Shown: positions 51,490-61,780, counted from the stretch's first letter. The stretch is 64,000 bases of DNA from Bradyrhizobium archetypum (GCF_013114835.1 NZ_JAAVLW010000001.1:806001-870000), one strand, 5' to 3'. The notes: generated by a model from the letters alone, not told the origin. Numbers and translations: made by a program.

Positions 51490-52059
51490 CGAAAACCCCT
51501 TCTGGATTCGTGGGCGCGATTATATCCGCACGCGCCGGCCATCGCTGCTTAACGATGCGGCTTCCGAAATTTACGACGCTGGTTGTTGCACGAATGCCGC
51601 ATCCTGCTCGCCGGAACCGCATCACGCGTTGCGCGCAAGGCGAGCACGGCCTGATGTTAGAATTGAGTCGGAAAGGCTGGTCGCGAACGAAATCCGCCCG
51701 ACGATCTGAATTTGCGGCTCGCGCTGGAGCGGCCTCTCCTGCGACGATGCACGTCCTGCCACGGCAGGCTTCATCGCGCGCCGAACAACCCCTTCCAGAA
51801 CTGTTGCCGGACAATGACAGTCACGGCCGATCCCGCGCAGAGACCGTAGTTCTACGCTTTGCGAATCGTCCACGTCAGAACTCTACTATTGCCGCAATTC
51901 GTATTCCTTGAGCGTTCTGTCCACCGTCCGTGCCGAAAACGGCGCGGCTTTGAAGTGCGTCGTTTTACGGACCGATTTCCTTAAAGGCCGGGCGCGCACC
52001 CTGCTGGCACGAACCCTGCATGGCCTGAGCGAACCGGGTGTTCAACAACGAAGGTCACC
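51490..52059. other. Gene-free stretch
   Basis: Five hundred and seventy bases upstream of the small minus-strand gene and before the Cys-containing small protein. Frames exist on both strands, but none combines a ribosome site with protein-like composition. I see no RNA gene. Confidence 0.55.
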
Positions 52060-52275
52060 ATGCTCGTTACTCTCATCGCTGTTCTCTGCAACAGCCAGCT
52101 CTGCCTCGAAAAGGTCGTTACCACCAGTGAGCAGTCCGGCATTACGATGGGCGCCTGCGCGGTCAACGCGCAGATCGGCATCGCCGACTGGCTCTCCAAG
52201 GGGCCATATCACGCGTGGCAATTGAAGAGCTACAAATGCGTGCTCGGCAAATACGTTCCGAAGAACGAGGCGTGA
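52060..52275 (+). CDS. Small Cys-containing, probably exported protein
   Basis: A 71-residue protein beginning MLVTLIAVLCNSQLCLEKVV, a short hydrophobic start. Four cysteines (10, 15, 33 and 60) could pair as disulfides, and the end YKCVLGKYVPKNEA looks like a folded domain edge. GAAGG precedes the ATG by a suitable distance. The pattern resembles small secreted proteins common in Bradyrhizobium, but I do not know a function. Confidence 0.6.
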   Translation: MLVTLIAVLCNSQLCLEKVVTTSEQSGITMGACAVNAQIGIADWLSKGPYHAWQLKSYKCVLGKYVPKNEA

Positions 52276-52361
52276 GCGCGTAACACGTAGCATGTAAGTG
52301 GATGGAGCCAACGGTGCCGGCCGAGAGCCGCGCCCGTTGGCTCTACCTTACCCTACGCGAC

Positions 52362-53303
52362 TTACGAAATCGGCTTCAGTCCCGCTTCGATCGCCGCCCT
52401 TCGCGGCTCCAGGAACGGCGGCAGCGCCAACCTCTCGCCGAGGCTTTCCATCGGCTCGTCGGTCGCGAAACCCGGGCCGTCGGTGGCGATCTCGAACAGG
52501 ATGCCGTTGGGCTCGCGGAAATAGAGACTGCGGAAATAGAAGCGATCGATCTCGCCGCTGTTGGGAATGCGCAGCTCATTCAGCCGCTGCGTCCAGGCGT
52601 GATACTGGGTTTCATCCGGCGTGCGGAACGCGACATGGTGCACGCCGCCGGCGCCCTGGCGCGCCGCCGGCGAGGCCTTGTCCTCGAGCACGTGGAGTTC
52701 GGCGGCGGGGCCGCCCTCGCCCATCTCGAACACATGAATTTCCGCACCGTGGGCGGCATAGTCGCGCACGCGGCGCATGTTCATGACCTCGGTCAGCACG
52801 AAGGCGGTGCGCGACATATCGTGCACGGTCAACACGATCGGACCGAGCCCGCGGATCTGATGCTCCGGCGGCACCGGGCTCTTCTCCCACGGCGCGGCTG
52901 GGCCCGCGCCGCTATCGTCGATCAGCACCAGCCGCTGCCCCTCGCCGTCCTCGAACGGCAGCGTCAACCGGCCGTCGACTTCGACGACATCGCGGACCGC
53001 CGCACCGGCACTCTTGAGCCGATCCCGCCAATAGCCGAGCGCCTTCTCGCCCGCGACGCGCAGGCCGGTGCGCGAGATCGAGTTGGTTCCGCGATGCTCC
53101 GGCGCGGCCGGGAAATCGAAGAAGGTGAGATCGGTGCCGGGATTGGCTTTGCCGTCGGCGTAGAACAGGTGGTAGGCGCTGACGTCGTCCTGGTTGACCG
53201 TCTTCTTGACCAGCCGCATGCCGAGCAGGCCGGTATAAAAGGCCAAATTCTCCCGCGGCTTCGCGGAGATTGCGGTCAGGTGATGAATTCCGCCTAGCTG
53301 CAT
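52362..53303 (-). CDS. VOC-family ring-cleaving dioxygenase (MhqO-like)
   Basis: A 313-residue glyoxalase/bleomycin-resistance-fold protein with two VOC repeats. The first starts [20 protein letters not shown], where His7 or His8 is a metal ligand; the second contains [20 protein letters not shown], and the last ligand is a Glu in [18 protein letters not shown]. This is the arrangement of hydroquinone-type extradiol dioxygenases such as MhqO. It would open a (hydro)quinone ring using Fe(II) and O2. It diverges from the enoyl-CoA hydratase gene. Confidence 0.88.
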   Translation of the reverse strand: MQLGGIHHLTAISAKPRENLAFYTGLLGMRLVKKTVNQDDVSAYHLFYADGKANPGTDLTFFDFPAAPEHRGTNSISRTGLRVAGEKALGYWRDRLKSAGAAVRDVVEVDGRLTLPFEDGEGQRLVLIDDSGAGPAAPWEKSPVPPEHQIRGLGPIVLTVHDMSRTAFVLTEVMNMRRVRDYAAHGAEIHVFEMGEGGPAAELHVLEDKASPAARQGAGGVHHVAFRTPDETQYHAWTQRLNELRIPNSGEIDRFYFRSLYFREPNGILFEIATDGPGFATDEPMESLGERLALPPFLEPRRAAIEAGLKPIS

Positions 53304-53433
53304 TGCATTGTCCTCGCAGTCACATCCCCGGGAAAATCGCAGGTTGTAGTTTGGTCTATAGCCGGATCATGTAGGATGTGACCCGATGATTGGCCAGCGG
53401 CACCGTTGCCGCCGGCGTTCCAGGGGCACGTTC

Positions 53434-54198
53434 ATGACCGGGCATCTCATTGTCTCAGACGAAGACGCGACACGCGTGATCAAGCTACGGCGGCCCGAAA
53501 AGAAGAACGCCTTCACCCAGGACATGTATCGTGGAATGAGCGATGCGATCGACAAGGCGCAAAACAACCCCGATATCCGCTGCATCATCATAACGGGCGG
53601 TTCGGGCGTGTTCACCGCCGGCAATGATCTTGAGGACTTTCTCAAAGAGAGCACTTCGAATACCGACACGCCACGCGGCGCGTCCAACGCCGTAAAGCTG
53701 CTTTATTCGCTGGCGCACAACGCCAAGCCGATCATCGCCGCCGTCGACGGCGTCGCGATCGGCATCGGCACTACCATGCTGTTCCATTGCGACTATGTGC
53801 TGGCCAGCACGACCGCGACTTTTTCTACGCCGTTCATCAATCTCGGACTGGTGCCCGAGGGCGCCTCCAGCCTGTTGATGCCGCGCACCATGGGCCACCA
53901 GCGCGCCTTCGCCATGCTGGTAATGGGCCGCAAGTTTTCCGCCGACGAGGCGCGCGATGCGGGCTTCGTCAATGTGGTGGTTGCGCCCGGACATACCGAA
54001 GCGGAGGCGCGCAAGGTCGCGCGCGAGATTTGCGCGTTGCCGGCGGAAGCCGTCGCGATCACGCGCAAACTGCTCAAACTGCCGCCGGAGGACATGACGC
54101 GCCGGATCGACCAGGAAGGCCATCTGTTCGGCGAGCGGTTACGCTCCAAGGAGGCGGTGACGGCTTTCAAGGCGTTCTTCGAGCGGAAGAAGGGGTAA
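53434..54198 (+). CDS. Enoyl-CoA hydratase/isomerase family protein
   Basis: A 254-residue crotonase-fold protein. GNDLEDFLKE follows the oxyanion-hole strand IIITGGSGVFTAGND, and the second oxyanion strand is IIAAVDGVAIGIGTTMLFHCD. Where hydratases have the first catalytic Glu the sequence is TTMLFHC, while Glu appears in NLGLVPEGASSLLMP, an isomerase-like pattern. It could be a 2,3-enoyl-CoA isomerase rather than a hydratase. AGGGG precedes ATG 53434. It is a beta-oxidation-related enzyme. Confidence 0.9.
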   Translation: MTGHLIVSDEDATRVIKLRRPEKKNAFTQDMYRGMSDAIDKAQNNPDIRCIIITGGSGVFTAGNDLEDFLKESTSNTDTPRGASNAVKLLYSLAHNAKPIIAAVDGVAIGIGTTMLFHCDYVLASTTATFSTPFINLGLVPEGASSLLMPRTMGHQRAFAMLVMGRKFSADEARDAGFVNVVVAPGHTEAEARKVAREICALPAEAVAITRKLLKLPPEDMTRRIDQEGHLFGERLRSKEAVTAFKAFFERKKG

Positions 54199-54205
54199 GG
54201 CCCGC

Positions 54206-54290
54206 CGTCATTGCGAGCGAAGCGAAGTAATCCACCGCGCCGCATCAAGAAAGAATGGATTGCTTCGTCGCTGCGCTCCTCGCAATGACG
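54206..54290. repeat. REP-like inverted repeat
   Basis: Left arm CGTCATTGCGAGCG… from 54206 and right arm …CCTCGCAATGACG ending at 54290 pair imperfectly around a short AT-containing centre. This matches a palindrome family scattered between genes in Bradyrhizobium and Rhodopseudomonas as I recall them. It separates the hydratase and nucleotidase genes and could stabilise or end the upstream message. Confidence 0.75.
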
Positions 54291-54306
54291 TGGAAACATC
54301 AAAGCC

Positions 54307-55971
54307 ATGAAATTTCTTTTCCGCCCTATCCTCGCTTCTGCAATCACGTTGACGCTTGCCGCGCCCTCTCTCGCCCAAACCCCGGCGCCGGTCGACCTGC
54401 GCATTCTCGCGATCAACGATTTTCACGGCTATCTCCGCCCGCCGCCGGGCGGGATCACGATTGCCGATCCCGAGGACAGGGCGAAGAAAGTCGCCGTCGC
54501 GGCCGGCGGTGCCGAGCATATGGCGACGCTGGTCGGTCAGCTTCGCGAACGACAGAAGAACTCGATCTTCGTCGCGGCCGGCGATCTGATCGGCGCCAGC
54601 CCGTTTTTGTCTGCGATGTTCCATGACGAGCCGACGATCGAAGCGCTGTCGATGATGGGGCTGGCGCTTTCCTCCGTCGGCAATCACGAATTCGATGAGG
54701 GCAAGGACGAACTCTTGCGCATGCAGAATGGCGGCTGCCATCCGGTCGACAAATGCCAGGGACCGCACCCGTTTGCGGGCGCGAAATTTCGCTATCTCGC
54801 CGCCAGCACCATCGAGAAGAGCAGCGGCAAAACAGTGTTTCCTGCTTACGAAATTCGTGCGTTCGACGGCATTCCGGTCGCCTTCATCGGCCTGACGTTG
54901 AAGGGCACCTCGGGCCTCGTTTCACCTGTTGGCATTGCCGACCTCGAATTCCGCGACGAGGCCGATACCGTGAACGCGCTGATCCCCGAACTGAAGGGGC
55001 GCGGCGTCGAGGCCATCGTCGTGCTGGTCCATGAAGGCGGGTTGCCGACCGGGGACTACAACGAATGCCCTGGCATTTCCGGGCCGATTGTCGACATCGT
55101 CAAGAAATTCGACAAGGCGGTGGATGTCGTGGTTACCGGCCACACCCATCGAGCCTATGTCTGCGAGATCGACGGGCGGCTCGTCACTTCCGGCGACAAA
55201 TATGGCACGCTCGTCACCACGATCGACCTGAAGCTTGATCCGACAACCCGCGACATCGTCAGCGCCAAAGCAAACAACAACATCGTCCGCACCGCTGCTC
55301 TTGCAAAAGACCCGCAACAGACCGCGCTGCTGGACGCCTATGACCGGCTTGCCGCACCAATCGCCAACCGCCCGGCCGGCGCGGTTACAGCAACGCTCTC
55401 GCGCACGCCGAACGCCGCCGGCGAAAGCCCGCTCGGCGACATCATCGCCGATGCGCAGCTCGCAGCGACCAGCAGCGAGGCGAAAGGTGGCGCAGTCATC
55501 GCCTTTACCAACCCCGGCGGCGTGCGCGCCGATGTTACGCGCCGGGAAGATGGCGCGGTGACCTATGCCGACCTGTTCGCCAGCCAGCCGTTCCGCAACC
55601 AACTGGTGACGCTGACGCTGACCGGCAAGCAGATCAAGGACATGCTGGAGCAGCAATGGCTCGATCCGAAGCGGCCGCGGATTCTGCAGGTCTCCAAGGG
55701 TTTTTCCTATGCATGGGACAACAACCGGCCTGACGGCGAGCGCATATTGCCCGAGCGGATATTGCTGAACGGACAGCCGGTCGATCCCGCCACGAGCTAT
55801 CGCGTCACCGTCAACAATTTCCTGTCGGTCGGCGGCGACGGTTTCACCGTGCTCACCAAGGGAACCGCACCGCTGGTCGGCGTCTACGACATCGACGCGC
55901 TGCATGAGTACTTCCAAACCAACAGCCCGGTTGGTCCGACCGCAGTGGATCGCATTGCCAGGATCAACTGA
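54307..55971 (+). CDS. Periplasmic 5'-nucleotidase/metallophosphoesterase
   Basis: A 554-residue UshA-type enzyme. The signal peptide covers ~1-23 (LFRPILASAITLTLAAPSLA). Metal motifs are in the standard order: AINDFHGYL (Asp, His), AAGDLIGASPF, SSVGNHEFDEG and VVTGHTHRAYV. The C-terminal nucleotide-specificity domain includes ITFANPGGVR-like VIAFTNPGGVRADV and FLSVGGDGF. It hydrolyses nucleotides outside the membrane to recover phosphate and nucleosides. An extra insertion around residues 130-150 with two cysteines may be a disulfide loop. The ATG has no strong ribosome site. Confidence 0.92.
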   Translation: MKFLFRPILASAITLTLAAPSLAQTPAPVDLRILAINDFHGYLRPPPGGITIADPEDRAKKVAVAAGGAEHMATLVGQLRERQKNSIFVAAGDLIGASPFLSAMFHDEPTIEALSMMGLALSSVGNHEFDEGKDELLRMQNGGCHPVDKCQGPHPFAGAKFRYLAASTIEKSSGKTVFPAYEIRAFDGIPVAFIGLTLKGTSGLVSPVGIADLEFRDEADTVNALIPELKGRGVEAIVVLVHEGGLPTGDYNECPGISGPIVDIVKKFDKAVDVVVTGHTHRAYVCEIDGRLVTSGDKYGTLVTTIDLKLDPTTRDIVSAKANNNIVRTAALAKDPQQTALLDAYDRLAAPIANRPAGAVTATLSRTPNAAGESPLGDIIADAQLAATSSEAKGGAVIAFTNPGGVRADVTRREDGAVTYADLFASQPFRNQLVTLTLTGKQIKDMLEQQWLDPKRPRILQVSKGFSYAWDNNRPDGERILPERILLNGQPVDPATSYRVTVNNFLSVGGDGFTVLTKGTAPLVGVYDIDALHEYFQTNSPVGPTAVDRIARIN

Positions 55972-56059
55972 GCTGAATGCCGCGGGCCTTTCCGAGCGGC
56001 CCCTAACCGCCTAGATTAGCCGCTCCTTGCCGGCGCGCTCCTTTACGCCAGGATTTCGC

Positions 56060-56986
56060 ATGACGCTGCTTCTGACCCATACCGCCTGTCTCGACCATGT
56101 CACGCCACCGGGGCATCCGGAACGCCCCGACCGGCTGCGCGCGGTCGCCGAGGTGCTGGCGGACCAACGCTTCAAGCCGCTGACGCGCAGTGAGGCTCCG
56201 GAAGGCAGTCTCGATTCCGTCACGCTGTGCCATGGCGAGCATTATGTCGGCGAGCTCCGCCACATCGCCCCGCAGAGCGGCATGATCTATATCGACGGCG
56301 ACACCTCGATGTCGCCGGGCACCTGGGAAGCGGTGATGCGCGGCGTCGGTGGCGCGGTGGCGGCAACCGATGCTGTCATGTCCGGCTCCCATCAGAACGC
56401 TTTCGTCGCGGTGCGTCCGCCCGGCCATCACGCCGAGGTCTCGAAGCCGATGGGCTTCTGCTTCTTCGATAATGTCGCGATCGCCGCGCGCCACGCCCAG
56501 CGCAAATACGGCATCGGCCGCGCCGCGATCGTCGATTTCGACGTCCACCACGGCAATGGCACGCAGGATATTTTCTGGCACGATCCGACCGTGATGTATT
56601 GCTCGACGCACCAGATGCCGCTGTTTCCGGGCACCGGCGCCAGCGGCGAGCGCGGCGAGCACGACACCATCGTCAATGCGCCGCTGGCCTCCGAGGACGG
56701 CAGCGCCAAATTCCGCGCCGCCTTCGAAAACCTGATCCTGCCGCAATTGCAGAAGTTCTCGCCGGAACTGGTCATCATCTCCGCCGGCTTTGACGCGCAC
56801 TACCGCGATCCGCTGGCTTCGCTCAACCTCAAGGCGGATGATTTCGGCTGGGTCACGCGCAAGCTGATGGATGTGGCTGATGCGAGCGCCGGCGGCCGGG
56901 TTGTCTCGGTGCTGGAAGGCGGCTACGACCTGCAGGGGCTGAAAGAGTCGGTTGCGGCGCACGTCACGGCGTTGATGGGCACGTAA
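56060..56986 (+). CDS. Histone deacetylase-family (acetoin-utilisation/acetylpolyamine amidohydrolase-like) protein
   Basis: A 308-residue zinc amidohydrolase. HPERPDRLRAV near the start, VRPPGHHAEVSKPMGFCFFD with the His-His pair, VDFDVHHGNGTQDIF with the zinc-binding Asp and His, VIISAGFDAHYRDPL with the second Asp, and VLEGGYDLQGL with the active-site Tyr region are all present. It would remove acetyl groups from a protein lysine, polyamine or other small substrate. AGGA is six bases before ATG 56060. It is a single gene upstream of xseB. Confidence 0.92.
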   Translation: MTLLLTHTACLDHVTPPGHPERPDRLRAVAEVLADQRFKPLTRSEAPEGSLDSVTLCHGEHYVGELRHIAPQSGMIYIDGDTSMSPGTWEAVMRGVGGAVAATDAVMSGSHQNAFVAVRPPGHHAEVSKPMGFCFFDNVAIAARHAQRKYGIGRAAIVDFDVHHGNGTQDIFWHDPTVMYCSTHQMPLFPGTGASGERGEHDTIVNAPLASEDGSAKFRAAFENLILPQLQKFSPELVIISAGFDAHYRDPLASLNLKADDFGWVTRKLMDVADASAGGRVVSVLEGGYDLQGLKESVAAHVTALMGT

Positions 56987-57116
56987 ATCGCCACCACAAT
57001 AGGCCCGCAAAAGCCTTTGTTTTGACGCGTTTTCTTGGCGCGGACCGGTATCCATGCCGCCTGAAAACGTTATAGTTTGATTCTGCGCTCTTATGATGCG
57101 CATTCGGGAACTCGAT

Positions 57117-57380
57117 ATGGCCGAAAATGCTCAAGTAAACGCCCAGATGGACGTCAAGAAACTCTCCTTCGAGCGCGCGATGGAGGAGCTCGAATCGATC
57201 GTGAAGCGGCTCGAGGACGGCAAGGTGCCGCTTGAGGAATCGGTCGCGATCTACGAACGCGGCGAAGCCTTGAAGCGCCGCTGCGAAGAGCTGCTACGGC
57301 AGGCGGAAGCCCGCGTTGACAAGATCACCACCGATGCCAGCGGCCAGGCCGCCGGCATCGAGCCGCTCGACGTGCAGTAA
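57117..57380 (+). CDS. xseB: Exodeoxyribonuclease VII small subunit
   Basis: An 87-residue protein with the XseB signature SFERAMEELESIVKRLEDGK, then VPLEESVAIYERGEALKRRC and EELLRQAEARVDKI, a two-helix hairpin. It binds the large subunit XseA (not in the window) to form the nuclease that trims single-stranded DNA to short oligonucleotides in mismatch repair. ATG 57117 (MAENAQVN) gives the normal length. It is close to dxs, as commonly seen in this bacterial group. Confidence 0.95.
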   Translation: MAENAQVNAQMDVKKLSFERAMEELESIVKRLEDGKVPLEESVAIYERGEALKRRCEELLRQAEARVDKITTDASGQAAGIEPLDVQ

Positions 57381-57527
57381 GCCATCGACTGGTTCTTCGA
57401 GATTCGGCGCAAGAATTGGGAATATTGGGCGAATTTCCGCCCTCCTCACATGGCAGGTGAACCAGCCGAATTAGTTCCTCCGGCTCGGCGCAGGCTGATA
57501 TAGTCCGCCGACATTTGGGGACAGTAC

Positions 57528-58826
57528 GTGCGCGTCCAGCACCGCCATATCATCTATATTCAGGGCTACGATCCGCGCGGGCTGGCACAATATTACCGCA
57601 TGTTCCGGACCGAGCTGCGCAAGTTCGGCCGGCTTTATCAGCTCCAGGCCACCATCAGCCGGCCCAAGGTCGCCGCCGATGACGAGATCGCGTCCTGGAC
57701 CATCGATACCAAGGCCGAGGACTGGCAGACCCGCACAAGCTACGATTTCCTCCGGTTCGAGGATTTCATTCAGCAGGACCTAGCGTCGCCGATCTGGCGC
57801 ACCGTGTTCAACGCGGTCTGGATCTACTGGCGCCTGGTTTTCGCCGGCACCATCGCCCGTTTCGGCAAGGCGAACTGGCGTTTCGCGACCTTCATCACCT
57901 ATCCCCATCTGATGCTACTGCTCGAGGCCGCGTGTGTCGCGGGCATCGCCTTCGTGTTCGAGAAAGGCCTAAACGCGATCGGCATTCCCGACGCCTTCAG
58001 CATCGCGATCGCGGTCGCCATCTTCGTGGCACTGCTCGGGGCCGTGCTGAAATACACGGAAAACGCCACTTACGTGCTCTATCTGCTATGCGACACGATC
58101 TGGACCTGGGCGTTCTCGCATCGCGAGCGGCCGGAATGGGATCAGCGGATCGACCGCTTCGCACAGCATCTCGTCAATGTCGCCAAGAGCACCGATGCCG
58201 ACGAAATCGTCATCGTGGGCCACAGCTCCGGATCGTTCCTGAGCACGGAAATGCTGGCGCGCGCGCTGAAGCTCGATCCGGCGCTCGGCCGTTACGGCCC
58301 GCGGATCGTGCTTCTGACCATCGGCGGCAATTTCCCGATCGTCGGCTATCACGCCGTGTCGAAGCAGTTCCGCGATCATCTGCGGATGCTGGCGGTCGAG
58401 CCGTCGATCGACTGGATCGACTGTCAGGCCCGCAAGGATGTGATGAATTTCTACCAGTTCGATCCGATCGCAAGCCACGGCATCGACGTCGGCGCCGCAA
58501 GGCGCAACCCGACGATCGTGCCGGTCCGCTTCCGCGACATCATCCGGCCTGAGCACTACGAGAAGTTTCGCTGGCAATTCTTCCGTGTGCATTTCCAGTT
58601 TGTGATGGCCAATGAGCGGCCCAATTTCTACGACTTCTTCATGATCGTCTGCGGTCCGGTCTCCCTCAGCGCCCGGATGGCCGTCCCCGATGCCGCGCTT
58701 GAGATCGCGACCGGCGATTCCGCCGCTCGCGATCGGGCCTGGAAAAGGCTCGAGGCGGGCACAATGGGGGCCGCAAGTGCCGCCGATTTCAGCAAACTGG
58801 AACCATCCACTCGCCGCAGCGGTTGA
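57528..58826 (+). CDS. Membrane-associated alpha/beta-hydrolase-like protein, unknown function
   Basis: A 432-residue protein. The N-terminal HIIYIQGYDPRGLAQYYRMF is a hydrolase-type first strand and loop. Two or three hydrophobic helices lie at ~125-185. A nucleophile-elbow sequence VIVGHSSGSFLSTEML lies near residue 228, and the Arg/Phe-rich end has FRWQFFRVHFQFVMANERPN. The start is GTG 57528 with GGGGA upstream. Splitting of the hydrolase fold by a membrane segment is uncommon. It sits between xseB and dxs; esterase or lipase activity is possible but not shown. Confidence 0.72.
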   Translation: MRVQHRHIIYIQGYDPRGLAQYYRMFRTELRKFGRLYQLQATISRPKVAADDEIASWTIDTKAEDWQTRTSYDFLRFEDFIQQDLASPIWRTVFNAVWIYWRLVFAGTIARFGKANWRFATFITYPHLMLLLEAACVAGIAFVFEKGLNAIGIPDAFSIAIAVAIFVALLGAVLKYTENATYVLYLLCDTIWTWAFSHRERPEWDQRIDRFAQHLVNVAKSTDADEIVIVGHSSGSFLSTEMLARALKLDPALGRYGPRIVLLTIGGNFPIVGYHAVSKQFRDHLRMLAVEPSIDWIDCQARKDVMNFYQFDPIASHGIDVGAARRNPTIVPVRFRDIIRPEHYEKFRWQFFRVHFQFVMANERPNFYDFFMIVCGPVSLSARMAVPDAALEIATGDSAARDRAWKRLEAGTMGAASAADFSKLEPSTRRSG

Positions 58827-59175
58827 AAAGCCGGGATTTTTTGCCCCGGGGCGGTCCGGAACCGATTCGGCTGTCCGGGTTGGCTTTGGCGACGGCTTTA
58901 GTGTAAAGCTTGCGGTTCTATGGGCTGGGGAGAGCAGCTTGCGGCTGACTTCGGACGGCTGCAAACACTTCAAATAGCTGAAGAAATGAACCGGGAAGGG
59001 TTAGAAGCTACTAACGTGATGCATATCACAGGGGTCTAACTGGAGTGCATCTAAGCTTTCAAATCAGCTACCGGCCTGCCGGGTGGCAGGCGGGCGCGGA
59101 TTTTCACGGCGCGGTTAACGCGCTTCCCGTCTCGCGTCGGGACTTCATCCCGACATGCAAAATTGGAATATCGCT
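58827..59175. other. Gene-free stretch before dxs
   Basis: It contains the dxs promoter region by position. I see no gene. A GC-rich hairpin-like segment (CCTGCC…GGCAGG) lies around 59075-59090, and AT-richer sequence around 58980-59060. No recognised riboswitch is apparent. Confidence 0.5.
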
Positions 59176-61101
59176 GTGACCACATTTAGTAAAACGCCGC
59201 TTCTCGACACCATTCGCACGCCCGACGACCTTCGCAAGCTCAAGATTGAGCAGGTGCGGCAGGTCGCGGACGAGCTCCGCCAGGAAACCATCGACGCGGT
59301 GTCGGTGACCGGCGGCCACTTCGGCGCCGGCCTCGGCGTCGTGGAACTGACCACCGCGATCCACTACATTTTCGATACGCCGCGCGACCGCCTGATCTGG
59401 GACGTCGGCCACCAGGCCTACCCGCACAAGATCCTGACCGGCCGCCGCGACCGCATCCGCACGCTGCGCACCGGCGGCGGCCTCTCCGGCTTCACCAAGC
59501 GCACCGAGAGCGACTACGATCCGTTCGGCGCGGCGCACTCCTCGACCTCAATTTCGGCCGGCCTCGGCATGGCGGTGGCACGCGATCTCTCCGGCGGCAA
59601 GAACAACGTGATCGCCGTGATCGGCGACGGCGCGATGTCGGCCGGCATGGCCTATGAAGCCATGAACAATGCGGGTGCGATGAATTCCCGGCTGATCGTC
59701 ATCCTCAACGACAATGACATGTCGATTGCGCCGCCGGTCGGCGCGATGAGCGCCTATCTCTCTCGCCTCTATTCCGGCAAGACCTACCGCACGCTGCGCG
59801 ATGCCGCCAAGCAGATCAATAAGCGCCTGCCGAAGATCATCGCCAATCGCGCCAACCGCGTCGAGGAATATTCCCGCGGCTTCATGATGGACGGCGGCAC
59901 GCTGTTCGAGGAACTCGGCTTCTATTATGTCGGCCCGATCGACGGCCATAACCTCGACCATCTGCTGCCGGTGCTCAAGAACGTCCGTGACATGGAAACC
60001 GGCCCGACCCTGGTTCATGTCGTGACGCAAAAGGGCAAGGGCTACGCGCCTGCGGAAGCCTCCGCCGACAAGTACCACGCCGTCGTCAAGTTCGACGTCG
60101 CGACCGGCGCCCAGGCGAAAGCCAAGCCGAACGCGCCGGCCTACCAGAATGTGTTCGGCCAGAGCCTGGTCAAGGAAGCCGAGAAGGACGACAAGATCGT
60201 CGCCATCACCGCCGCGATGCCGTCCGGCACCGGCGTCGACATCTTCAACAAGTCCTTCCCCCAGCGCACCTTCGACGTCGGCATCGCCGAGCAGCACGCG
60301 GTGACGTTTGCCGCTGGCCTTGCCACCGAAGGCTACAAGCCGTTCTGCGCGATCTACTCGACCTTCCTGCAGCGCGGCTATGATCAGGTGGTCCATGACG
60401 TCGCGATCCAGAGCCTCCCGGTCCGCTTCGCAATCGACCGCGCCGGCCTGGTCGGCGCCGACGGCGCGACCCACGCCGGCTCCTTCGACAACGCCTATCT
60501 CGGCTGCCTGCCGAACTTCGTCATCATGGCCGCTTCCGACGAGGCCGAGCTGGTGCACATGGTCGCGACCCAGGTCGCGATCAACGACCGGCCGAGTGCG
60601 GTGCGCTATCCGCGCGGCGAAGGCCGCGGCGTCGAAATGCCCGAAGTCGGCATTCCCCTCGAAATCGGCAAGGGTCGCATCGTCCGCCAGGGCAACAAGA
60701 TCGCCCTGCTCTCGTTCGGCACGCGCCTGGCCGAGTGCGAAAAGGCGGCCGAGGAACTCGCCGCCCATGGCCTCTCCACCACGATCGCCGACGCGCGCTT
60801 CATGAAGCCGCTCGACGTCGATCTGGTACTGAAGCTGGCGCGCGACCATGAAGTGCTGCTCACCATCGAGGAAGGCTCGATCGGTGGCTTCGGCTCGCAT
60901 GTCATGCAGACGCTGTCCGACTACGGCATGCTCGACGGCGGCCTGCGGATGCGCGCGATGATTCTCCCTGACGAGTTCCTCGACCACGATACGCCGAACG
61001 CGATGTATGCCCGCGCCGGGCTCGACGCCAAGGGCATCGTCGCTAAGGTGTTCGATGCGCTCGGCAAGGATTACAAGACCGAGAGCGTGAAGCTCGCCTA
61101 A
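59176..61101 (+). CDS. dxs: 1-deoxy-D-xylulose-5-phosphate synthase
   Basis: A 641-residue thiamine-diphosphate enzyme that condenses pyruvate with glyceraldehyde 3-phosphate, the first step of the MEP isoprenoid pathway. The substrate-binding His is in [17 protein letters not shown], with [16 protein letters not shown] and [17 protein letters not shown] following. The ThDP motif is [19 protein letters not shown] and the transketolase-like pyrimidine domain has the catalytic Glu in [17 protein letters not shown] 59176 gives the usual [10 protein letters not shown] start; an in-frame ATG at 59155 would add seven atypical residues. Confidence 0.96.
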   Translation: MTTFSKTPLLDTIRTPDDLRKLKIEQVRQVADELRQETIDAVSVTGGHFGAGLGVVELTTAIHYIFDTPRDRLIWDVGHQAYPHKILTGRRDRIRTLRTGGGLSGFTKRTESDYDPFGAAHSSTSISAGLGMAVARDLSGGKNNVIAVIGDGAMSAGMAYEAMNNAGAMNSRLIVILNDNDMSIAPPVGAMSAYLSRLYSGKTYRTLRDAAKQINKRLPKIIANRANRVEEYSRGFMMDGGTLFEELGFYYVGPIDGHNLDHLLPVLKNVRDMETGPTLVHVVTQKGKGYAPAEASADKYHAVVKFDVATGAQAKAKPNAPAYQNVFGQSLVKEAEKDDKIVAITAAMPSGTGVDIFNKSFPQRTFDVGIAEQHAVTFAAGLATEGYKPFCAIYSTFLQRGYDQVVHDVAIQSLPVRFAIDRAGLVGADGATHAGSFDNAYLGCLPNFVIMAASDEAELVHMVATQVAINDRPSAVRYPRGEGRGVEMPEVGIPLEIGKGRIVRQGNKIALLSFGTRLAECEKAAEELAAHGLSTTIADARFMKPLDVDLVLKLARDHEVLLTIEEGSIGGFGSHVMQTLSDYGMLDGGLRMRAMILPDEFLDHDTPNAMYARAGLDAKGIVAKVFDALGKDYKTESVKLA

Positions 61102-61127
61102 GCTTGAGGCTATCCGCGGACACGCTT

Positions 61128-61153
61128 GACCTCTCCCGCTTGCGGGGGAGGTC
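61128..61153. repeat. Intergenic GC-rich hairpin
   Basis: Arms 61128-61139 and 61142-61153 pair at 11 of 12 positions over a TT loop, 27 bases after the dxs stop. There is no T-run, so it is not a classical terminator; similar short palindromes are common between genes in this group and may protect the dxs mRNA end. Confidence 0.6.
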
Positions 61154-61208
61154 GGAGGGAACGCAGTCCCGCCGTGGATCCTAATCGTTTCTTAGCGCCG
61201 GTAATCCC

Positions 61209-61778
61209 ATGAAGATCTATCTGGCAGGTCCCGATGTGTTCCTGCCGGATGCGATCGAGATCGGACGCCGCAAGACCGCGATCTGCGCCCGCTATGGCGT
61301 GACCGGCCTCTATCCGCTCGACAACGCCATTGACCTTGCCGCCGCCGACGCCTCGCTCGCCATTTTCAAGGGCAATGAGGCGATGATGGACGCGGCGGAC
61401 GCGATCATTGCCAATTTGACGCCGTTTCGCGGCCCCAGTGCCGACGCCGGCACCATCTATGAACTCGGCTACATGGCCGGCCGCGGCAAGCTCTGTTTCG
61501 CCTACAGTAACGATCCCGCCATCTATGCCGAGCGGGTCGCGCGATCCTTTGCGGTCAGCAAAGCCGCCGGCGGCCATCTGGTCGACGATGACGGACTGAC
61601 GGTCGAGGATTTCGGCCTGCCGGACAATCTCATGATGATTCACACGCTGGACCTGCATGGTGCTAGACTGGTGACGCCGCGAGAACGGCCTCAAGACATC
61701 TGGCACGATCTCACCTCGTTCGAGGCCTGCGTCGCGCTCGCGGCGGATGCGGATCGCGCCACCGGCAAATCGGACTGA
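61209..61778 (+). CDS. Nucleoside 2-deoxyribosyltransferase
   Basis: A 189-residue protein. MKIYLAGPDVFLPDAIEIG provides the nucleoside-binding start, ADAIIANLTPFRGPSADAGT contains the loop with Asp, and the nucleophilic Glu lies in TIYELGYMAGRGK. It exchanges bases on 2'-deoxyribonucleosides, aiding salvage. ATG 61209 is the first in frame. It lies two bases before the TlyA start, so the pair is probably one operon with the methyltransferase that follows. Confidence 0.92.
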   Translation: MKIYLAGPDVFLPDAIEIGRRKTAICARYGVTGLYPLDNAIDLAAADASLAIFKGNEAMMDAADAIIANLTPFRGPSADAGTIYELGYMAGRGKLCFAYSNDPAIYAERVARSFAVSKAAGGHLVDDDGLTVEDFGLPDNLMMIHTLDLHGARLVTPRERPQDIWHDLTSFEACVALAADADRATGKSD

Positions 61779-61780
61779 CA

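Noticed and set aside
59155..59175. ATG 59155 as the dxs start
   Set aside because: It would add MQNWNIA, which is not typical of the family; GTG 59176 gives the expected N-terminus.
59548..60987. A 479-codon minus-strand open frame inside dxs
   Set aside because: It is fully antisense to a clear dxs gene, has a charge-skewed composition typical of reverse frames in GC-rich genes, and has no ribosome site.
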